This document shows, in pieces, positions 45,152-54,702 of a stretch of DNA of 64,000 bases; the first letter of the stretch is position 1; the number at the start of each line of letters is the position of its first letter. A program made the translations under genes and the position numbers. The DNA lies in NCBI GenBank assembly GCA_034770075.1, contig CM068386.1:45917990-45981989 (forward strand), in the 5' to 3' direction. The DNA comes from Aralia elata. Taxonomy: Eukaryota > Streptophyta > Magnoliopsida > Apiales > Araliaceae. The notes under the pieces are model-generated. The model was not told the origin of the DNA, did not search any database, and saw only the letters and a program-made list of their open reading frames with translations.

Positions 45152-46760
45152 TGATGAGTGGGTTTTATACCTACGAGTTGAATGCTTTCTAGGCTCAATT
45201 CTCGGCTATCGTTAAGCATTTATAGCACCATTTCACTAGTTAATGCATTATTGTGCAGGAAGAGGATCTATGTTGATGATTGTGGAATTATGGAATTTTA
45301 GTGCAAAAATGTTAAAATCCAACAGTAGGCTCCAGCGCCGGGGCGACAGCTTGAAGGCAACATCTAGCGCTGGGGCGACGATGTCGCTGGGGCGACAGTT
45401 TGAAGGCAAAATTCATCGCCAGGGCGACGTCGTCGCCGGGGCGGCATTACGCAGTATATTTTTGTCGCCGGGGCGACAGGTCGGGACAAGAGATATGGCT
45501 GGCATTTGTCACTTCTGCTGGTAGTGGAGTTTCGGTGGAGGAATTTCGGGGGCACAATGGAAAAGCAAGGAGAGAGGGTAATCAGATTAGTAGCCATCCA
45601 GGGAGTAAAAAGTGGGGGGATTCAAGCCTTGTTACACACTTGGAAAAAGCTAGGGTTTGAGAGAAAAGAAGAAAAACAAAGGAGCTAAAGGAAAGATTAT
45701 CAGAATTTCATCAACCAAAGAGGCTTGGAGCACGAAATAGGAAACAAGAGCAACTCAAGAAGAACTACATCTCACTAATTCAGGAATATCATCATAAAAG
45801 GGGTGTATCTTCATTTGTTGTAGTTCTTTATTCTTACTTTGTTATTCCAAACCATGTACTATAATCAGTTTATGATGTTATTAAGATTAAATATGAGCTA
45901 AACTCTTCATTCTAAGATTGCAATGGAACCCAACTTGTAGTTTAAATTGAATGCTCTCTCTTGAATGGTAATTAGGCATTTTGTGAATTGGAAGTTTATA
46001 ACCTTTGATTAATGATTAATTACTTGGCCCGTAATTACTTTGGTAACTTATATGGAATTGAGAGAGGAAGTATAAGTTGAGACCTAGTTATGAATTCATG
46101 TGAAAATTAGATATTCTTTATGGATAATGTATGAGATTATGTGACGTGAGTCTTATGTATTATTCTTGAGGGTTGATAATTTGATTGTATTTAGGATAGA
46201 CATATACCTAAATACCACATGTATCCATTTGAGAAGCATGCTTAATGATTTCTATTGTGAAAGTTGGTAATTGATAGAACGGTTAATGGGACTTTACGTG
46301 ACATGTGTCTTATTAATTGTTCTTGATATGGGATTCTTGCTTGTGTATAGAATAGAAATATATTTATGCACCACAATAGGAAATACGTATTCGACCATCG
46401 GGAGAGGCTTATATATACTTGTGATTTCTCGGGTAGCAATTCGTATGTTCTAATTTACCAAACAAGAGAGATTAGGATGTTCAAATGAAGAGTTGGGGGA
46501 TATTGTAATCTTAGACCTTTTTATCTTGAACTTTACCCGTGTTAGTAAAACCTTGATTTCTAAATTTCCTTTATTTTAGTTTTAATCAACAACAAACACA
46601 AACCATATTGTCATTGTTTAAATTGGATTGATTTTACATGCGATTGATATTTGGTAATTATTTAACATAATTCCTCGTGGGTTCGACACTTTACTTATCT
46701 TATATTACTTGTTGACCGCGTATACTTGCGCGTATTTATCGGTTGCGAAATCGAGCAACA
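45152..46760 (+). repeat. Element J 5' LTR
   Basis: It begins TGATGAGTGGGTTTTATACC and ends AAATCGAGCAACA. It contains a cluster of CGCCGGGGCGAC words (45333-45480). A TTATATATAC motif at 46409-46418 could be a TATA element, on motif only. Confidence 0.95.
45333..45480 (+). repeat. CGCCGGGGCGAC hairpin cluster, 5' LTR of J
   Basis: Six copies or variants of [GT]CGCYGGGGCGAC. The full form GTCGCCGGGGCGAC has complementary GTCGCC/GGCGAC arms around GG. The 3' LTR copy spans 56071-56219. Confidence 0.9.
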
Positions 46761-46766
46761 AGTTTT

Positions 46767-46784
46767 TGGCGCCGTTGCCGGGGA
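46767..46784 (+). promoter_or_regulatory. Element J primer-binding site
   Basis: TGGCGCCGTTGCCGGGGA lies six bases after the 5' LTR. It is the form usual for Athila elements and commonly assigned to tRNA-Asp. Confidence 0.9.
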
Positions 46785-46881
46785 ATTATTTTACAATAAT
46801 TTTACCAATATTGATTATAGTTGAATTGATCTTAAATTAGACTTGTTTTTAATTTTTGTTTACTTGATTTTGTAGATACCC

Positions 46882-47274
46882 TTGATTTATATGCGCCGAT
46901 CACAAAGTCTTGAGTTATTTCCTTACGATCCCGAGATCGAGAGAAATACCCGAAGACTAAGAAGAGAAAGAATCAGGGATTCTAACAATCAAGAAACCAT
47001 GGCGGCAGAGGAACAAAAAGCATTGAAAGACTATGTAACGCCGCAGATTAGTGATCTACAGTCTAGTATCATAAGACCGGCAATAACTGCAACTGCCTTT
47101 GAAATTAGACCGGGAACAATACAAATGGTGCAAAATTCGTTACAGTTTGGGGGTTTGCCCAATGACAACCCTAATGAGCATTTGTTGAGTTTTATTGAGA
47201 TATGTGATACTTTCAAATTTGTTGGGGTAACGGATGATGCTTTGAGACTTAGACTTTTTTCCCGTTCACTTTGA
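46882..47274 (+). CDS. gag: Element J Gag, N-terminal fragment
   Basis: MIYMRRSQSLELFPYDPEIE starts the Gag of an Athila-type element; the second Met (MRRSQSLELF) is an equally good start. The Gag domain begins (QFGGLPNDNPNEHLLSFIEI), and the frame ends at TGA just after a T6 run (about 47256-47263). Gag continues in the -1 frame from 47271. A one-base loss or two-base gain in the T run, or an assembly error, explains the break. Confidence 0.85.
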   Translation: MIYMRRSQSLELFPYDPEIERNTRRLRRERIRDSNNQETMAAEEQKALKDYVTPQISDLQSSIIRPAITATAFEIRPGTIQMVQNSLQFGGLPNDNPNEHLLSFIEICDTFKFVGVTDDALRLRLFSRSL

Positions 47275-49433
47275 GAGACAAAGCTAAGAGTTGGCTTCAC
47301 TCATTGCCACCGGGGTCCATCACTACATGGTCAGACTTAGCACAGAAATTTTTGGCAAAGTTCTTCCCTCCTGCAAAGTCTGCTAGATTGAGAAATGAAA
47401 TTGCAACCTTTGAGCAACATCATGGGGAGTCATTGTATGAGGCATGGGAAAGATTTAAAGATTTGCTTCGAAGATGCCCACATCATGGATTCCTCCCATG
47501 GATGCAATTGAATACCTTCTACAGCGGATTGGGATCTCACAATCGATCTTGTATAGATGCAGCAGCTGGGGGATCTCTCATGGCTAAGAATTATGGGGAA
47601 GCAATTGAGTTATTGGAGGTCATGACTGCAAATAACTACCAGTGGCCAACTTCTAGAATGAGTCAACCAAAGGTAGCCGGAGTATTAGAGGTGGATGCCA
47701 TCACAGCCTTAGCAGCGCAAATGGCAGCAATGTCAAAGAAACTTGATTCCTTGACTGATTCAAAAGTGCAGCAGGTGGCTGTTGTTTGTGAAGTTTGTGC
47801 AGGGACACATGCCAATGACCAATGTCCATTTGACCACGAGGCAGTTCAGTTTGTAAGTAGCTACCAGAGACCGCCAAATCAGTACCAAAACACTTACAAT
47901 GCTGGAAATAGGAACCATCCTAACTTTTCTTGGAGCAACAATCAAAATTTTCAGCAAGCTCCTAAGCCACATCATCCACCAGGGTTCCAAAATCAGCCTC
48001 AACAACATCATACAGCTCAAACCTCACAACCACAACCAGAGAGAAAATCAGATTTTGAGGAGTTGATATTGAAACACATGGCTAACCAAGATATCTTGAT
48101 TAAAAACCAAGCAACAGCACTTAAGGCTTTGGAAAATCAAATTGGGCAGATGGCTAGTTCCATGTCAAATAGACCTCAGGGATCTCTTCCTAGTAACACA
48201 GAGACTAATCCAAGAAGAGATGGGAAAGAGGAATGTCAGGCAGTAACTCTCAGAAGTGGTAAACAAACCTTACAGGAGCCCGAATTGCAAAAGGGGGCAG
48301 CCCACTCAAGCTCTCCTTCGGACTTGACTAATGCTGATTTTTCTAAGGAAATGGACAGCAGTGTACCACCTGAGTCAGGGCAGAAAGATACCACAGATAA
48401 ACCTAGTGTTGAGCCTACTCCAAAAGTGTATCCACCAGTACCTTTCCCTCAGAGATTGCAGAAGCAGAAGTTAGATAAACAGTTTGCCAAATTCCTGGAG
48501 GTCTTCAAGAAGCTTCAAATTAATATTCCTTTTGCAGAGGCCTTAGAACAGATGCCTAGCTATGCCAAATTTATGAAAGGAATCCTATCTAGGAAGAAAA
48601 GGCTAAATGACTTTGAGACAGTGGCTTTGACAGAAGAATGTAGTGTCGTGCTGCAAAGAAAGCTACCTCCCAAGTTGAAAGATCCAGGCAGCTTCACTAT
48701 ACCGTGTACTATTGGTAGCCTTTCTTTCAACAAATGTTTGTGTGACTTGGGTGCTAGTATTAATCTCATGCCATTATCCGTGTATACTCAGTTGGGATTA
48801 CCTGCACCGAAGCCTACAAACATTTCTCTTCAACTTGCCGATAGGTCGGTTACATACCCAAGGGGAATTGTTGAAGACATTCTGGTCAAGGTGGATAAAT
48901 TCATCTTCCCGGCTGATTTTATCATCTTAGATTATGAGGAAGATAAAAACATTCCTATTATTCTGGGAAGACCATTTTTAGCCACTGGAAGAACTTTAAT
49001 CGATGTGCAAAAGGGAGAGCTCACTATGAGGGTTCAGGATCAAGAAGTGACCTTCAATGTATTTAAGGCCATGAAATTCCCTTCGGATGAGGAAGAATGT
49101 TTTCATGTGGATGTTATCGAGCAAGCTGTGAAAGACGAGTTTTTGAATGTGTTAAACAATGATCCATTAGAAACTGCACTTCTGGGAGAGTTTGACATAG
49201 AAGATCCAGAGTTGGTTGAATATCTACAGATTTTAGATACAGTACCACGGGGGAGCAAGTTTCAAATTCCGTTTGAATCTCTTGAACATCCTGAGAATGC
49301 TACAGATCGGTTGAAACCATCCCTTGAGACACCTCCATCACTTGAGCTAAAACCCTTGCCTAACCATCTCAGGTATGCATATTTAGGTGATTCAGCTACT
49401 TTACTTACCTGTTATTATTGCATCTGTGCTTAA
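47271..49433 (+). CDS. gag: Element J Gag main part plus protease
   Basis: It continues Gag with LRDKAKSWLHSLPPGSITTW, FFPPAKSARLRNEIATFEQH and RFKDLLRRCPHHGFLPWMQL. A linker with VCEVCAGTHANDQC (partial knuckle) follows, then a Gln/Pro-rich region. Protease lies at about residues 475-580 with LCDLGASINLMP (active-site Asp) and IPIILGRPFLATGR. The TTG at 47271 is not a real initiator; this is the 3' part of a frame begun at 46882. It runs to the 4-bp duplication at 49401 and stops 26 bases later. Confidence 0.88.
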   Translation: MRDKAKSWLHSLPPGSITTWSDLAQKFLAKFFPPAKSARLRNEIATFEQHHGESLYEAWERFKDLLRRCPHHGFLPWMQLNTFYSGLGSHNRSCIDAAAGGSLMAKNYGEAIELLEVMTANNYQWPTSRMSQPKVAGVLEVDAITALAAQMAAMSKKLDSLTDSKVQQVAVVCEVCAGTHANDQCPFDHEAVQFVSSYQRPPNQYQNTYNAGNRNHPNFSWSNNQNFQQAPKPHHPPGFQNQPQQHHTAQTSQPQPERKSDFEELILKHMANQDILIKNQATALKALENQIGQMASSMSNRPQGSLPSNTETNPRRDGKEECQAVTLRSGKQTLQEPELQKGAAHSSSPSDLTNADFSKEMDSSVPPESGQKDTTDKPSVEPTPKVYPPVPFPQRLQKQKLDKQFAKFLEVFKKLQINIPFAEALEQMPSYAKFMKGILSRKKRLNDFETVALTEECSVVLQRKLPPKLKDPGSFTIPCTIGSLSFNKCLCDLGASINLMPLSVYTQLGLPAPKPTNISLQLADRSVTYPRGIVEDILVKVDKFIFPADFIILDYEEDKNIPIILGRPFLATGRTLIDVQKGELTMRVQDQEVTFNVFKAMKFPSDEEECFHVDVIEQAVKDEFLNVLNNDPLETALLGEFDIEDPELVEYLQILDTVPRGSKFQIPFESLEHPENATDRLKPSLETPPSLELKPLPNHLRYAYLGDSATLLTCYYCICA

Positions 49434-51978
49434 CGAGTTTCAGGAAAGCAAGCTGTTGCGGGTTCTTAGAGAGTACAAATCTGCTATTGGATGGACCATC
49501 GCCGACATCAAGGGAATAAGCCCATCTTACTGTATGCACAAAATCTTGATGGAGGATGATAGTAAGCCAACTGTGGAACATCAAACGAGGCTCAACCCAA
49601 TCATGAAAGAAGTAGTAAAGAAAGAGATTTTGAAATGGTTAGATGCTGGAATAATTTATCCTATTTCTGACAGTGTTTGGGTGAGGCCAGTTCAGTGTTG
49701 TGTACCTAAGAAAGGGGGTATGACAGTCGTGGCCAATGAAAATAATGAGTTAATTCCAACAAGAACAGTAACTGGATGGAGGGTGTGCATGGATTACAGG
49801 AGGCTTAACAAAGCAACTCGAAAGGATCACTTCCCATTACCCTTCATTGATCAAATGTTGGATAGACTAGCTGGACATGAGTACTATTGTTTGTTGGATG
49901 GATATTCGGGATATAATCAGATTGCTATTGCTCCAGAAGATCAAGAAAAGACTACCTTCACATGCCCCTTTGGTACTTTTGCTTTTAGAAGGGTCTCATT
50001 CGGATTGTGTAATGCACCGGCCACTTTTCAAAGGTGCATGATGGCTATTTTCTCAGATTTGGTAGAACGCAATGTTGAAGTTTTCATGGATGACTTCTCA
50101 GTATTTGGTGATTCATTTGACAACTGCTTGGAAAATCTAGTTCTAATACTGAAGAGATGTGTGGAAACTAATCTGGTGCTCAACTGGGAAAAATGTCACT
50201 TCATGGTGCAAGAGGGCATAATACTTGGGCATAAGGTGTCATCCAGAGGTCTTGAGGTGGATAGAGCAAAACTCGAAACAATTGAAAACTTACCTCCACC
50301 AACCTCAGTGAAGGGCATTCGCAGTTTTCTGGGACATGCGGGGTTCTACCGAAGATTCATTAAGGACTTTTCTAAGATCACTAAGCCTTTGTGCAGCCTA
50401 CTAGAGAAAGATGTGCCATTCAAGTTTGATGAGGAGTGTTTGATGGCATTTGAGCTACTAAAGAAGAAATTAACCACTACACCAGTGATAGTCGCTCCAG
50501 ATTGGTCAAAACCCTTTGAGTTGATGTGTGATGCCAGTGATTATGCGGTGGGGGCTGTTTTGGGACAGCGAAAGGAGAAGGTTTTTCATGCCATTTACTA
50601 TGCTAGCAAAACCTTAACTGATGCACAACTCAATTACACCACTACCGAGAAGGAGTTGCTTGCAGTAGTTTATGCATTTGACAAGTTTCGATCTTACTTG
50701 ATTGGAACAAAGGTGGTTGTATTCACGGACCACTCAGCTATTCGATATCTCATTGCAAAGAAAGATGCTAAACCGAGATTGATTAGATGGATCCTATTGC
50801 TACAAGAGTTTGACTTGGAGATTCGGGACAAAAAGGGAACTGAAAACCAAGTAGCCGACCATCTATCTAGATTGGAGAATCCGGGGCATGATAAGGAAGA
50901 TAAGGTGCTAATAAATGAATCTTTCCCGGATGAACAACTGTTTGTGGTTCAAGGCGAAATACCTTGGTATGCTGATTTTGCTAACTACTTGGTTAGTAAC
51001 ACTCTTCCACCGGACTTGTCGTGGCAGCAAAAGAAAAAGTTTCTTCATGATGTTACTAGGTATATGTGGGATGAGCCCTATTTGTTCAAGCATTGTGTGG
51101 ACCAAATGATTCGAAGGTGTGTTCCACAGAGCGAGGTCGAGAGCATTCTCCATCACTGTCATGATTCGTTATATGGAGGACACTACGGAGGTGAGAAAAC
51201 AGCCACTAAGGTGTTGCAAGCGGGGTTCTTTTGGCCAACTTTGTTCAAGGATGCTCATCAGTTTGTGCTAAAATGTGATAGATGTCAACGGATGGGGAAT
51301 ATCTCCAAAAGGCACGAAATGCCTCTAAACATGATCCTGGAGGTTGAAGTATTTGATGTTTGGGGTATAGATTTCATGGGGCCATTCCCACCCTCTTTCA
51401 ACAATCTATACATTCTCTTGGCAGTAGATTATGTATCTAAATGGGTGGAGGCAGCCGCATTTCCCACTAATGATTCCAAGGTAGTGCTGAAATTCCTTCA
51501 AAAGAATATCTTCACAAGATTCGGCACTCCGAGAGCTATGATTAGTGATGAAGGGAGTCACTTCTGCAATAAATATTTTGCTGCCCTCTTGGGAAAATAT
51601 GGGGTCACTCATAGGATTGCTACTGCTTATCACCCCCAGACCAATGGACAAGCAGAGGTTTCCAACAGAGAAGTGAAGAAAATCCTGGAAAAGATCGTTA
51701 ACCCCACAAGAAAAGATTGGTCAACAAAGCTGGATGATGCATTGTGGGCGTACAGAACGGCTTTTAAAACACCCATTGGTATGTCACCATACCAGCTTGT
51801 TTATGGCAAGGCATGCCATCTCCCGGTTGAACTCGAGCACAAAGCGTTCTGGGCCATTAGAAAGTTGAATTTTGACCTCACAACTACAGGCGAGAGAAAA
51901 GGCTTCTTCAGCTCAATGAACTTGATGAGTTTCGACTACAAGCTTATGAAAATTCAAAATTGTACAAGGAAAAGGTAA
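49387..51978 (+). CDS. pol: Element J Pol: RT, RNase H, integrase
   Basis: RT carries GWRVCMDYRRLNKATRKDHF, LDGYSGYNQIAIAPEDQEKT and the catalytic VFMDDFSVFGD at about residue 232. RNase H has FELMCDASDYAVGAVLGQ, TTEKELLAVVYAFDKFRSYL and VVFTDHSAIRYL. Integrase has the HHCC zinc domain (HHCHDSLYGGHYGG ... KCDRCQRMG), WGIDFMGPFPP, AMISDEGSHFCN and TNGQAEVSNREVKKILEK for the D, D and E. A one-base loss in an A run near 51895 shifts the frame, so the last residues are not native; the integrase tail continues in another frame to 52250. Confidence 0.92.
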   Translation: MIQLLYLPVIIASVLNEFQESKLLRVLREYKSAIGWTIADIKGISPSYCMHKILMEDDSKPTVEHQTRLNPIMKEVVKKEILKWLDAGIIYPISDSVWVRPVQCCVPKKGGMTVVANENNELIPTRTVTGWRVCMDYRRLNKATRKDHFPLPFIDQMLDRLAGHEYYCLLDGYSGYNQIAIAPEDQEKTTFTCPFGTFAFRRVSFGLCNAPATFQRCMMAIFSDLVERNVEVFMDDFSVFGDSFDNCLENLVLILKRCVETNLVLNWEKCHFMVQEGIILGHKVSSRGLEVDRAKLETIENLPPPTSVKGIRSFLGHAGFYRRFIKDFSKITKPLCSLLEKDVPFKFDEECLMAFELLKKKLTTTPVIVAPDWSKPFELMCDASDYAVGAVLGQRKEKVFHAIYYASKTLTDAQLNYTTTEKELLAVVYAFDKFRSYLIGTKVVVFTDHSAIRYLIAKKDAKPRLIRWILLLQEFDLEIRDKKGTENQVADHLSRLENPGHDKEDKVLINESFPDEQLFVVQGEIPWYADFANYLVSNTLPPDLSWQQKKKFLHDVTRYMWDEPYLFKHCVDQMIRRCVPQSEVESILHHCHDSLYGGHYGGEKTATKVLQAGFFWPTLFKDAHQFVLKCDRCQRMGNISKRHEMPLNMILEVEVFDVWGIDFMGPFPPSFNNLYILLAVDYVSKWVEAAAFPTNDSKVVLKFLQKNIFTRFGTPRAMISDEGSHFCNKYFAALLGKYGVTHRIATAYHPQTNGQAEVSNREVKKILEKIVNPTRKDWSTKLDDALWAYRTAFKTPIGMSPYQLVYGKACHLPVELEHKAFWAIRKLNFDLTTTGERKGFFSSMNLMSFDYKLMKIQNCTRKR
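49401..49408 (+). other. TTAC tandem duplication causing frameshift in J
   Basis: TTACTTAC at the protease-RT boundary. Removing one TTAC would bring the upstream frame into the pol frame, so this is a 4-bp insertion by slippage. Confidence 0.75.
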
Positions 51979-52250
51979 AGAGGTGGCATGATAAGAAGAT
52001 TGCTGACAGGAAATTCGAACCTGGCCAAGCAGTATTGCTGTACAACTCTAGATTGAGGCTTTTTCCCGGAAAACTCAAATCGCGTTGGTCGGGTCCTTTC
52101 ACTATCAAACACGCATTCCCACACGGAGCTGTCGAAATCTATGGTGATAATCCGGAAGTGACATTCAAAGTTAACGGGCAACGCCTTAAGCATTATTGGG
52201 GGGGTGGCGGCTTCGCTCGCCAGAAGACCTCGATCACTTTAGCCAACTAA
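51900..52250 (+). pseudogene. pol: Element J integrase C-terminal tail (shifted frame)
   Basis: This frame gives LLQLNELDEFRLQAYENS, KRWHDKKIADRKFEPGQAVL, FPGKLKSRWSGPFTIKHAFP and a short end RLKHYWGGG. It is the usual integrase tail of Athila elements without a chromodomain. Confidence 0.88.
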
Positions 52251-53429
52251 GCCTTGAATGGATGTGAAGTCGGGCCGAGGACTTTAAACCACGCGCTGGA
52301 TGGGAGGCAACCCATTATCCGTATCCGTATCCTTTACATTTTGATGCTACATTTCAGTTCGTCAAGTTTGTTTTCTTATGTTTCTAAATTTTTCATTTTT
52401 TTTTCTTTTTTGCGTTTTGGTTAGAAAAGCTATTCACTCATTGGGCTCTAAATGTTAAATTTTTGGGCAATATATTCAGAATACATGTGCAATGATGCTT
52501 AATACAGGTTGGTAATGTTAAGTTGGGTTTTGGGTCAGATTTAGAAGAACACAAGTTGGGTGATGCAGTAGGGTCCGTCGCCCCGGCGACAACTCCTAAG
52601 CCAATTATATCGCCCCAGCGCTCCTATCGCCCCGGCGACGTTTCAAGCTCAAATTTCGTCGCCCCGGCGACAAACACGGAATCCAGTTTTTAAAAACCCC
52701 CATTTCAGCTGCAGTTCGTACATTTCATTCCCAATTCCTCTCCTCCCAGGCTCGGTTTCCCCTCTCAATCCATTCGAAACACTTCCCACACTAACCCACA
52801 ACCAATTTCAACCCATTGCAGTCGGATTTCGCACCACCAACACAAGTTTCAACTGAAGATTCTGGAATTTCATGAGGTAATTGGGAATTCAAGCTAGGGT
52901 TTGTCTTTTGCGATTTTGCTCACTGAAATCATCCAAGGTATGTCATTGTTGCGCTGGGTGCGAATTGCTTTTGTTTATTGATCATTGACCTTGCATCTAT
53001 AGTAGTCAGTGAGGTTGAATTGGACCAAATTGAATTTTAGTTGGGATTTTCCATTACCTGCAATGGAGTGCGGTGAACCACTTGTAACTGCTCTATCGTG
53101 AGGTTGGGATTAAATTGCCAGTGTAATCCTTGGTGTTAATTGCTTCTGAGTTTTAGTTCATAATCATCACTACTTGGGACTGCAGTGGAGTGTGATTTAT
53201 TTTTGCAATTGTTGAAAATTTACAACCTTTGTACTCTGTGAGGTGGGCTTTTGCATATATTGGACATCAATCTGGGGTATTTTGTGTCTGCATTGAGTTT
53301 TGTTCAACTGCTATAAACTGAGGCTGTGAGATTACACTGTATTATTCATTTGTGTGGGCTAAATCGAGTGTTGGTCTATATATATTGCTGGAATTGGGTT
53401 GTTGCAGTGAAACTGAAAATTTGTTGGAA
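52251..53429 (+). other. Element J untranslated spacer between pol and extra ORF
   Basis: No coding. Includes three GTCGCCCCGGCGAC-type words (52577-52671). TTGTTGCAG at about 53398-53406 could be a splice acceptor for a subgenomic RNA of the extra ORF; this is a motif match only. Confidence 0.55.
52577..52671 (+). repeat. GTCGCCCCGGCGAC words, complementary to the LTR cluster of J
   Basis: GTCGCCCCGGCGAC occurs at 52577-52590 and 52658-52671, with TCGCCCCGGCGAC at 52627-52639 and a shorter CGCCCCAGCGC between. These are exact reverse complements of GTCGCCGGGGCGAC in the LTRs. Confidence 0.9.
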
Positions 53430-53442
53430 TTAAGTTTGGGGG
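53430..53442 (+). promoter_or_regulatory. Internal polypurine-tract copy 1 of J
   Basis: TTAAGTTTGGGGG, identical to the functional tract at 55874-55886, lies 42 bases before the extra ORF. Confidence 0.8.
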
Positions 53443-53484
53443 AAATTTTTGTTTGTGGTTGTTTGCACCAAGTATTGATCAGTC

Positions 53485-54630
53485 ATGCCGCCAAAAAGAT
53501 TCAGGGGTGAGGGTTCTTCAGCACCACAGGCACGGGCTTTTGATCACAGTAAGTTTATCAGTGCTGAGGCCGCTGAGCGATTTGACACCTTCATAGTGGG
53601 TAAGGCTCTGACGCCCGAGCGTGGCCTGCGTCCTAGTTGGAGAGTGGATGGAGAGATGGGCGATCAGATTACTGAGAGAGAGTGGGACACTTTTATTGAG
53701 CAGCCCGAGGCAGCTGTGGTAGCCATCGTCCAGGAGTTTTATGCGAATGCAAAAGACACGCTGCCCTATACTATGACAGTGCGAGGCAGAACAGTACCAT
53801 TCAGCGCCCAGGCTATTAACGATTACTATTCATTGGACGCTCCGCCTGTGTGCCAATATACTGAGTTCCTGCGATCCTCGCCCGACTATGACAGAATCAT
53901 GACAGACTTGTGCAGACCGGGCACCACGTGGGTTGCTAAGGGCAACAGAGGGGGTACTTTTTTTCATAGCAAGGAGTTAAGCTTATATGGTAAGATTTGG
54001 TATGCTTTTATCTGCGCTAAGCTGATGCCCACAGTCCATATGAGTGATGTTACAAAAGACAGGGCTGCCCTCTTGTATGCTATAGTCATGGACTACGCAA
54101 TCGACGTGGGTCGTATTATTGAGAGTAACATTCGCAGAATCCTGAGGAGTAATGTTCACGGCGGGTTGCCACACCCGTCTCTTATTTGCGGATTGTGCCG
54201 GGCTGCAGGCGTTCAGTGGACCGAGGATGAGATTGTTCAGCAGCCATTGCTGGTCTTGGACCATCGACTGATTTCCAGATATTCAGTTTGGGACCAGGTA
54301 GAGTCGCACCCGCGGGGTCGAGGATTTATTATTCAGCCCCAAGCAGACCCAGTGGATGCCCCTGCTTCACCTACTGATTCTAGCTCCCAGCCGAGATCTC
54401 GTGTCAGCAGTCAACTCAGAGACATGCAAATGCTGCTGGTACAGCAGAACCAACGACTTGCAGAGAGGCAGGAGCACATATTCAACTACACCACGAGCTT
54501 CAATGCAGTTCTGGCTGAACAGTTCGCGAGGCTGAATCCTGGAGGACCACCGATCCCATTTCCCGTGCCCCAGCCACTCCCCCCCTTTCCGCCGTCTGAT
54601 GCTGAGGTGGAGGATTTCAACCAACCATGA
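53485..54630 (+). CDS. Element J extra ORF (381 aa), Athila accessory protein
   Basis: The frame is open from MPPKRFRGEGSSAPQARAFD to a proline-rich end. Its N-terminal half resembles the plant transposon-associated domain found in Athila-type accessory ORFs (FISAEAAERFDTFIVGKALT, VVAIVQEFYANAKDTLPYTM, AINDYYSLDAPPVCQYTEFL). I see no clear signal peptide or membrane segment, so the old term envelope-like is not supported here. A Ser/Pro/Gln linker and a short helical stretch (RDMQMLLVQQNQRLAERQEH) precede a Pro-rich tail. Its function is unknown; expression would need a spliced or internal RNA. The intact frame in a young element suggests it is still maintained. Confidence 0.88.
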   Translation: MPPKRFRGEGSSAPQARAFDHSKFISAEAAERFDTFIVGKALTPERGLRPSWRVDGEMGDQITEREWDTFIEQPEAAVVAIVQEFYANAKDTLPYTMTVRGRTVPFSAQAINDYYSLDAPPVCQYTEFLRSSPDYDRIMTDLCRPGTTWVAKGNRGGTFFHSKELSLYGKIWYAFICAKLMPTVHMSDVTKDRAALLYAIVMDYAIDVGRIIESNIRRILRSNVHGGLPHPSLICGLCRAAGVQWTEDEIVQQPLLVLDHRLISRYSVWDQVESHPRGRGFIIQPQADPVDAPASPTDSSSQPRSRVSSQLRDMQMLLVQQNQRLAERQEHIFNYTTSFNAVLAEQFARLNPGGPPIPFPVPQPLPPFPPSDAEVEDFNQP

Positions 54631-54689
54631 TCAGGGGAGTCCTCAGTTTCACATTTTGCACTCTTTAGACAATGAGGACATTCTCCATT

Positions 54690-54702
54690 TTAAGTTTGGG
54701 GG
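54690..54702 (+). promoter_or_regulatory. Internal polypurine-tract copy 2 of J
   Basis: TTAAGTTTGGGGG lies 60 bases after the extra ORF stop. It is preceded by TGAGGACA at the same 9-base distance as in the functional tract, so it is a longer duplication of the tract region. Confidence 0.85.

Noticed and set aside
45243..45688. Several 60-93-aa frames duplicated at 55982-56427
   Set aside because: Identical because they lie in the two LTRs of J, and they run through the CGCCGGGGCGAC cluster; the copies do not need to be coding.
47256..47274. Programmed -1 frameshift in J gag
   Set aside because: The T6 run does not form a proper X-XXY-YYZ slippery site in the zero frame and falls inside the Gag domain, so mutation or assembly error is more likely.
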